A program made the translations under genes and the position numbers. DNA of 64,000 nucleotides from Altererythrobacter sp. (lineage in GTDB: Bacteria; Pseudomonadota; Alphaproteobacteria; Sphingomonadales; Sphingomonadaceae), in contig JAFKFN010000019.1 in the NCBI GenBank assembly GCA_017308255.1, positions 1-64,000 on the forward strand, read 5' to 3'. A model generated the notes under the pieces. The model was not told the DNA's origin. It made no database searches and worked only from the letters and a program-made list of their open reading frames with translations. The first letter of the stretch is position 1, and each line of letters opens with the position of its first letter. This document shows positions 59,936 to 64,000 of the stretch, in pieces.

Positions 59936-60859
59936 ATGAAACGCCTACTTGCGCTGTGCCTGCTTCTTTCGGCCACTGCTGCCGTCGCGCAGCCGGCCGC
60001 CGGACCCGCCAGCGCGGCAGCTGCCTGCGACCGCGAGTGCCTGCGCGGCAAGGTCACCGAGGTGCTCTACGCCCTCGTCGAACATGACGTCGGCAAGCTG
60101 GCGGTCGCTCCCACCCTGCGTGTCACCGAGGACGGCGTGGAGAAGCCGCTGGACCAGGTCGGTCTGGTGCGTTCGGTGACGAAGCTGCGCGGTTATCGCC
60201 AGGACACCCTGGACGAACGCACAGGCCAGGCCGTCACCGCCGTCATGGTGGAGGAAGCCGGCGCGCCGATCATTCTGGTGGTGCGAGCCAAGGTCGATGG
60301 CGACCAGAGGCTCAACGAGCTGGAACTGGTGACTACGCGCAGCCGCGCGGATGGCATGATCTTCGCCATCGACGCCTACAGCGGCGCGGCGGCCAAGGCC
60401 ATGAACATCGCCCCGGCGCCCGCACGGCTGGCGCCGCGCGAACAGGCGATCGAGATCGCGATGCACTATCCCCGCGGCCTCAGCAGCGCGAAGACGTTCA
60501 ACGCGGTCGGCACGCCTTTTGCCCCCGAAGCCTATCGCCTGGAGAACGGCGCCCTCATGGCCGGGCCCGGCTGCACCTTCGCCCCCGGCTGCGAGGATAT
60601 CGGCAATCAGTCCCTCGCGATCTTCGAGCGCCTGGGCAGGGTCACGGTGCGCGACATCGTGGTGGACGAGCGCATGGGGATCGTCATGATGCGCCTTTCG
60701 TGGAACCGCAGCGGCCCCGGCTCGGACAAGCTGACCGCGTGGGAGATGTTCAAGGTCTACGACGGGCAGATCCATATGGTGCAGGCCTATATGCGCGTCT
60801 TCTCGCCGGAGCAGGAACTGGGAGGCTGGCCCATCGCGCCGGGGATCACCCAGCCCTGA
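59936..60859 (+). CDS. Secreted DUF8021-like protein
   Basis: This is a 307-residue exported protein with a signal peptide (cleavage near AVAQP, residue 19). The mature part has CDRECLRGKVTEVLYALVEHDVGKLAVAPTLRVTEDG, a pattern I recall from DUF8021 proteins (NTF2-like fold, found in bacteria and fungi). A second similar module may start near residue 160. Two Cys pairs (CDREC; CTFAPGC) suggest disulfides. The function is unknown. Confidence 0.72.
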   Translation: MKRLLALCLLLSATAAVAQPAAGPASAAAACDRECLRGKVTEVLYALVEHDVGKLAVAPTLRVTEDGVEKPLDQVGLVRSVTKLRGYRQDTLDERTGQAVTAVMVEEAGAPIILVVRAKVDGDQRLNELELVTTRSRADGMIFAIDAYSGAAAKAMNIAPAPARLAPREQAIEIAMHYPRGLSSAKTFNAVGTPFAPEAYRLENGALMAGPGCTFAPGCEDIGNQSLAIFERLGRVTVRDIVVDERMGIVMMRLSWNRSGPGSDKLTAWEMFKVYDGQIHMVQAYMRVFSPEQELGGWPIAPGITQP

Positions 60860-60977
60860 CAGGTTGCCCCGGGATTGGCCTGTGGCTTGCGCCGAAATCG
60901 GCCGATCGAGGCAGACGGCGGATCAGGGGTTCCCGCCGCCCTTCAAAGAGACAGGTGACGGGCTTATATTCCCTGGG

Positions 60978-61661
60978 ATGATTGACCAGCCTGTCCGCCT
61001 CAGCCGGCGGAGCGCGATCATATCAGGCGCAGTGATGGCCACGGGTGCGCTCACCTCGTCCTCCTCCAGCCTTCTCTTTCCCCCTGAACGCAACGGGGAA
61101 GGCGTTGCGCGCGCCGTGCCGCGAAGCGAGGTGCCGCAGATGCGGCCGGGTTCGCTCGATCCGGGCCTGTTCCGGCGCGCGCTCGCCGCGCTCGATCAGC
61201 ATTCCGCCGCGATCAAGCGGAAAGATTGCATGGCGATCATCGATTTTTCCGCGCCATCGTCCGAGCCGCGCTTTCATTTCCTCGATATCGAGGGCGGCAA
61301 GAAACCGTCCCTTCTAGTGGCGCATGGCGCGGGATCCGATCCCGGCAATACCGGCTTCGTGCAGCGCTTTTCCAACGCCTTCGGCTCCAATGCTTCGAGC
61401 GAAGGCGCCTTCGTGACCGGCGAGTATTACGTCGGCAAGCACGGCCGCTCGCAGCGGCTCGCGGGCCTCGATCCGACGAACGACAATGCCTTCGATCGCG
61501 CGATCGTCATTCACGGCGCCTGGTATGCCTGTGCAGACTTGCTGCGTTCCCAAGGGAAACTGGGGCGCAGCCAGGGGTGCTTCGCCGTGGACGAGAAAGA
61601 CCTGGCGAGCGTTTTCGATCATCTCGGGCAAGGCCGGCTGATCTACGCCGGGCGGGCGTAA
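60978..61661 (+). CDS. Murein L,D-transpeptidase catalytic domain protein (PF13645 type)
   Basis: This is a 227-residue exported protein. The N-terminus has a twin-arginine-like VRLSRRSAIISGAVMATGAL signal. The catalytic region is LVAHGAGSDP, ...RAIVIHGAWYAC, then SQGCFAVDEKD with the nucleophilic Cys. This is the short L,D-transpeptidase-like family often annotated as a hypothetical murein L,D-transpeptidase. It probably acts on peptidoglycan in the periplasm. A second, unrelated-length L,D-transpeptidase gene follows 125 bases downstream. Confidence 0.85.
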   Translation: MIDQPVRLSRRSAIISGAVMATGALTSSSSSLLFPPERNGEGVARAVPRSEVPQMRPGSLDPGLFRRALAALDQHSAAIKRKDCMAIIDFSAPSSEPRFHFLDIEGGKKPSLLVAHGAGSDPGNTGFVQRFSNAFGSNASSEGAFVTGEYYVGKHGRSQRLAGLDPTNDNAFDRAIVIHGAWYACADLLRSQGKLGRSQGCFAVDEKDLASVFDHLGQGRLIYAGRA

Positions 61662-61786
61662 CGGGCGGCTCGGCCGCCATCGGCCCCCTTTCCCACTCCC
61701 ACTTGCGCGCCTGCGACCCGGTGCTGTCCGGCGCCGGAACCGCGGCCTTGCGGCGAAGTTATCCCAAATCCTGCAAGGAGATATTT

Positions 61787-63223
61787 GTGCGCCGAGGTGT
61801 GATTGCCCATTCGTTGCTGATCCTGTCATTCACACTCACCGGCTGCGACGGCTTGTTCAGTGGATCCCAGCAATCCACCAGTGCTGGCGAACAGAGTATC
61901 GTCTGGAGCAAATCGGCGGCCCGGCAGTTGCGGGACGCGATCGGCCAGCGCGCGGCCCACGGCCTGGATCACATGCGCTTTCCGGTGGAAGGCACACCCG
62001 ACAGCGCAGAGGGCCAGGAAGCGCTCACGCAAAGCGCGCTTCGCTATGCCGCCGCTCTGGCGCAAGGGGCCGTCGATCCGAACAAGCTGTTCTCCATCTA
62101 CTCCGTGCCGCGCCCCCATCCGGACTTGCGTGCGGGGCTGGCCAGGGCGCTGGCGAAGGGCGATATCGGGAAGTGGTTCGACAGCCTCGCCCCGCAGGAT
62201 GACAGCTATCGCAAGCTGTCCGCCGCCTATCTCGCGCTGCGAGCGGCGGAAGGCTCGACGCCAGCGATTCCGCCTTCTGGGGAGCCGCTGAAGCCAGGCG
62301 CCAGCGACAAGCGGATGCCGGCCATCAAGCACCAGCTGCGGGCGTCGGACTATCTAGTGCAGGCCGATGGAAGCGAGCGCTATGATGCCGCGACCGTTCG
62401 CGCGGTGCAGCGGATGCAGGCCGACTATGGCATCGATCCCGATGGCGTGATCGGCAATGACACGCTGGCAATCCTCAATCTCACCGACGCCGACAAGGCC
62501 CGGGCCATCGCGGTGGCCATGGAGCGCATGCGCTGGCTCGATCGCGACCCGCCCGCCACGCGCATCGACGTCAACCTCGCTTCCGCAAGGCTGACTTACT
62601 GGCGCGATGGCAAGTCGGTCGACACGCGGAAGGTGGTGGTCGGCAAGCCGGAAACCGAGACGCCGCAGCTTGGCTCGCCGATCTATCGCCTGGTGGCGAA
62701 CCCGACCTGGACCGTCCCCCGCTCGATCCAGTCGAAAGAGATCGAGCGGAAGGGGGCCGGCTATCTGCGCCGCAACAATATGGTCTGGAAGGACGGCTGG
62801 ATCGTCCAGCAGCCGGGGCCGCAGAACTCGCTCGGGCTGGTGAAGTTCGACATGAAGAACGATCATCAGATATATCTTCACGATACGCCGGCCAAGCAGC
62901 TGTTCGGCGAGGTGCAGCGCCAGCGCAGCCACGGCTGCGTGCGGGTGGAGGATGCCCTCGGTTTCGCCGAAATGCTGGCCCGGGACGAGGGTGTCGCGGA
63001 TCAATGGCAACGCGCCCGCGCGACAGGGAAGGAGAGCTTCGTTCCCCTGCCGCATGAAATCCCGGTCAGGCTTCTCTATCAGACCGTGCTGTTCGACGAG
63101 GAGGGGGAGCCTGTCATCCGCGCCGATCCCTATGGCTGGAATGACCGCGTAGCCACCGCGCTCGGCTATCCGGAGAGCCAGAGCCATCTCCTGCGGCCGT
63201 CCAATTCCGATATCGGGCCATGA
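61787..63223 (+). CDS. YcbB/LdtD-type L,D-transpeptidase lipoprotein
   Basis: This is a 478-residue protein starting at GTG 61787, six bases after AAGGAG. A short signal with lipobox LTGC puts the lipid-modified Cys at residue 20. A scaffold domain follows, then a peptidoglycan-binding domain at about 185-225 (YDAATVRAVQRMQADYGIDPDGVIGNDT), and the YkuD catalytic domain at about 255-430 with IYLHDTPAKQLF and SHGCVRVEDA holding the catalytic His and Cys. It makes 3-3 cross-links in peptidoglycan. Much longer in-frame read-through upstream is non-coding. Confidence 0.92.
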   Translation: MRRGVIAHSLLILSFTLTGCDGLFSGSQQSTSAGEQSIVWSKSAARQLRDAIGQRAAHGLDHMRFPVEGTPDSAEGQEALTQSALRYAAALAQGAVDPNKLFSIYSVPRPHPDLRAGLARALAKGDIGKWFDSLAPQDDSYRKLSAAYLALRAAEGSTPAIPPSGEPLKPGASDKRMPAIKHQLRASDYLVQADGSERYDAATVRAVQRMQADYGIDPDGVIGNDTLAILNLTDADKARAIAVAMERMRWLDRDPPATRIDVNLASARLTYWRDGKSVDTRKVVVGKPETETPQLGSPIYRLVANPTWTVPRSIQSKEIERKGAGYLRRNNMVWKDGWIVQQPGPQNSLGLVKFDMKNDHQIYLHDTPAKQLFGEVQRQRSHGCVRVEDALGFAEMLARDEGVADQWQRARATGKESFVPLPHEIPVRLLYQTVLFDEEGEPVIRADPYGWNDRVATALGYPESQSHLLRPSNSDIGP

Positions 63224-63259
63224 TCGCCGGCCCGGCGGCCGCCTAGGCGCGGCCGGCGA

Positions 63260-64000
63260 TCAGATCGGCATGCGATATCCGTAGAACTCATGATCTTCGT
63301 TATAGCCACCCTGGCCGGCGCCGAGATCGGCGAAGTCATGCACCAGTTCGATCGCCGCGATCCACTTGACCATCTTGAAGCCCAGTTCGTTCTCGCAGCG
63401 CAGGCGCAGCGGCGCGCCGTGAAGCACGCTGACGGGATCGCCGTTCATCTCATAGGCGAGGATCGTCAGCCGATCGTACATGTTGAACAGCTCATGCGCG
63501 TCGTAATAGCGCCCGCCCTCCGAACCGTCCGCCAATGAGTAGAAGATGGCATAGCGCGCGCCGGGCAGGGGCTTCACCCGATCGAGGATGTCGCGCATCG
63601 GGACGCCGCCCCATTTCGCCACGCCCGACCAGCCCTGGATGCAGAAGTGCGTGGTGATCTGTTCCTGCTTCCGCATCGCCTTGAGATCGGCGAGCGAGAA
63701 CGCACCCGGGTTTTCGACCAGGCCGCCGACGCGCAGCCGATAGCTTGCGAACCCTTCCGCCACGAGCCGATCGTATTCCTCTGAGCTGGGCATCGTGCCG
63801 TTGGGCCAGAAGAAGGGGGAAATGTCCTTCTCCGTCATCTGCGCGGTGGGCTCCCACCGTTCGGACAGCGCCTTGATCCAGCCGATCATGAAGCGGCCGG
63901 TCTTCTGGACGAGCCGGGCGTGGCGCAGCGTGAACGGCGAGGCGGCCCACCAGGCCACGGCGACGATCCCCATCGCGGCGACGAAGACCGGGAACCCGAC
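63260..64000 (-). CDS. Molybdopterin-dependent oxidoreductase with N-terminal membrane segment (5' end outside window)
   Basis: The frame is open to the right edge, so the gene is incomplete here; at least 246 residues are visible. The visible start is a hydrophobic segment (FVAAMGIVAVAWWAASPF), the end of a membrane domain. It is followed by a sulfite-oxidase-fold molybdopterin domain with RVGGLVENPGAFSLADL, the Mo-ligand Cys in THFCIQGWSGVAKWGGVPM and HGAPLRLRCENELGFKMVKW. It resembles MsrP-like or YedY-type oxidoreductases fused to a membrane cytochrome-like part. An internal ATG at 63973 is unlikely to be the true start. Confidence 0.82.
   Translation of the reverse strand, partial: VGFPVFVAAMGIVAVAWWAASPFTLRHARLVQKTGRFMIGWIKALSERWEPTAQMTEKDISPFFWPNGTMPSSEEYDRLVAEGFASYRLRVGGLVENPGAFSLADLKAMRKQEQITTHFCIQGWSGVAKWGGVPMRDILDRVKPLPGARYAIFYSLADGSEGGRYYDAHELFNMYDRLTILAYEMNGDPVSVLHGAPLRLRCENELGFKMVKWIAAIELVHDFADLGAGQGGYNEDHEFYGYRMPI

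Noticed and set aside
1-64000. CRISPR arrays, rRNA genes, complete insertion sequences
   Set aside because: No regularly spaced repeats, rRNA motifs or transposase genes were seen in the window.

Overview
The window looks like the chromosome of a sphingomonad-type alphaproteobacterium (Novosphingobium/Sphingobium/Erythrobacter relatives). This rests on high GC, three large TonB-dependent receptors, a carotenoid crtI/crtB pair, a UPF0314 protein, spinster-like MFS carriers, and enzymes resembling the lignin-catabolic LigM, LigD and LigF proteins. No database search was possible. Family calls come from motifs and remembered sequences; functions beyond family level are inference.

Region 1 (1-6207) is the right end of an integrated genomic island. 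It sits against the 3' end of a tRNA-Leu(CAG) gene, with a P4-type tyrosine integrase next to the tRNA. It carries small plasmid/ICE-type proteins (one DUF3768), an HNH endonuclease and a HipB/HipA toxin-antitoxin pair with an apparent CCCGAA operator cluster. The island continues left of position 1.

Region 2 (6.4-35.8 kb) is a catabolic supercluster. A plus-strand operon (aldehyde dehydrogenase, two DUF3237 proteins, GMC oxidoreductase; 9.6-13.6 kb) runs into a minus-strand operon (LigM-like O-demethylase, LigD-like dehydrogenase, LigF-like GST; 16.6-13.6 kb). Together they resemble parts of the beta-aryl-ether and phenylcoumaran lignin-dimer pathways. Next come a TonB receptor with a two-domain extradiol dioxygenase, a flavin monooxygenase and an FAH-fold enzyme (17.9-23.4 kb). 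A TetR-flanked operon follows with a metallo-hydrolase, a fumarylacetoacetase, an ACMSD-like amidohydrolase and an MFS carrier (24.2-28.9 kb). The region ends with an esterase, MarR, a second TonB receptor, a vanillin/salicylaldehyde-type dehydrogenase and a secreted DUF3237 protein. Regulators of the AraC (two), TetR and MarR families flank these units, and several have clear palindromes beside them.

Region 3 (36-41 kb), after tRNA-Gly(CCC), has a FUSC membrane protein and a probable one-carbon module: an aldehyde dehydrogenase and a stand-alone formyl-THF hydrolase-like protein, divergent from a ModE/periplasmic-binding-type regulator. Two identically spaced ATATG-N10-CATAT sites lie between the divergent genes.

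Region 4 (41-52 kb) is mostly housekeeping: 6-phosphogluconolactonase, NUDIX, DNA polymerase IV, a Bcr/CflA exporter, and a tight operon crtI - LOG-family gene - crtB - biotin-dependent carboxylase subunit. Region 5 (52-64 kb) has a FecI/FecR/STN-TonB receptor trio, a large autotransporter with Ca-binding-like loops, a DUF8021-like secreted protein, two L,D-transpeptidases and the 3' part of a molybdopterin oxidoreductase gene that runs off the right edge.
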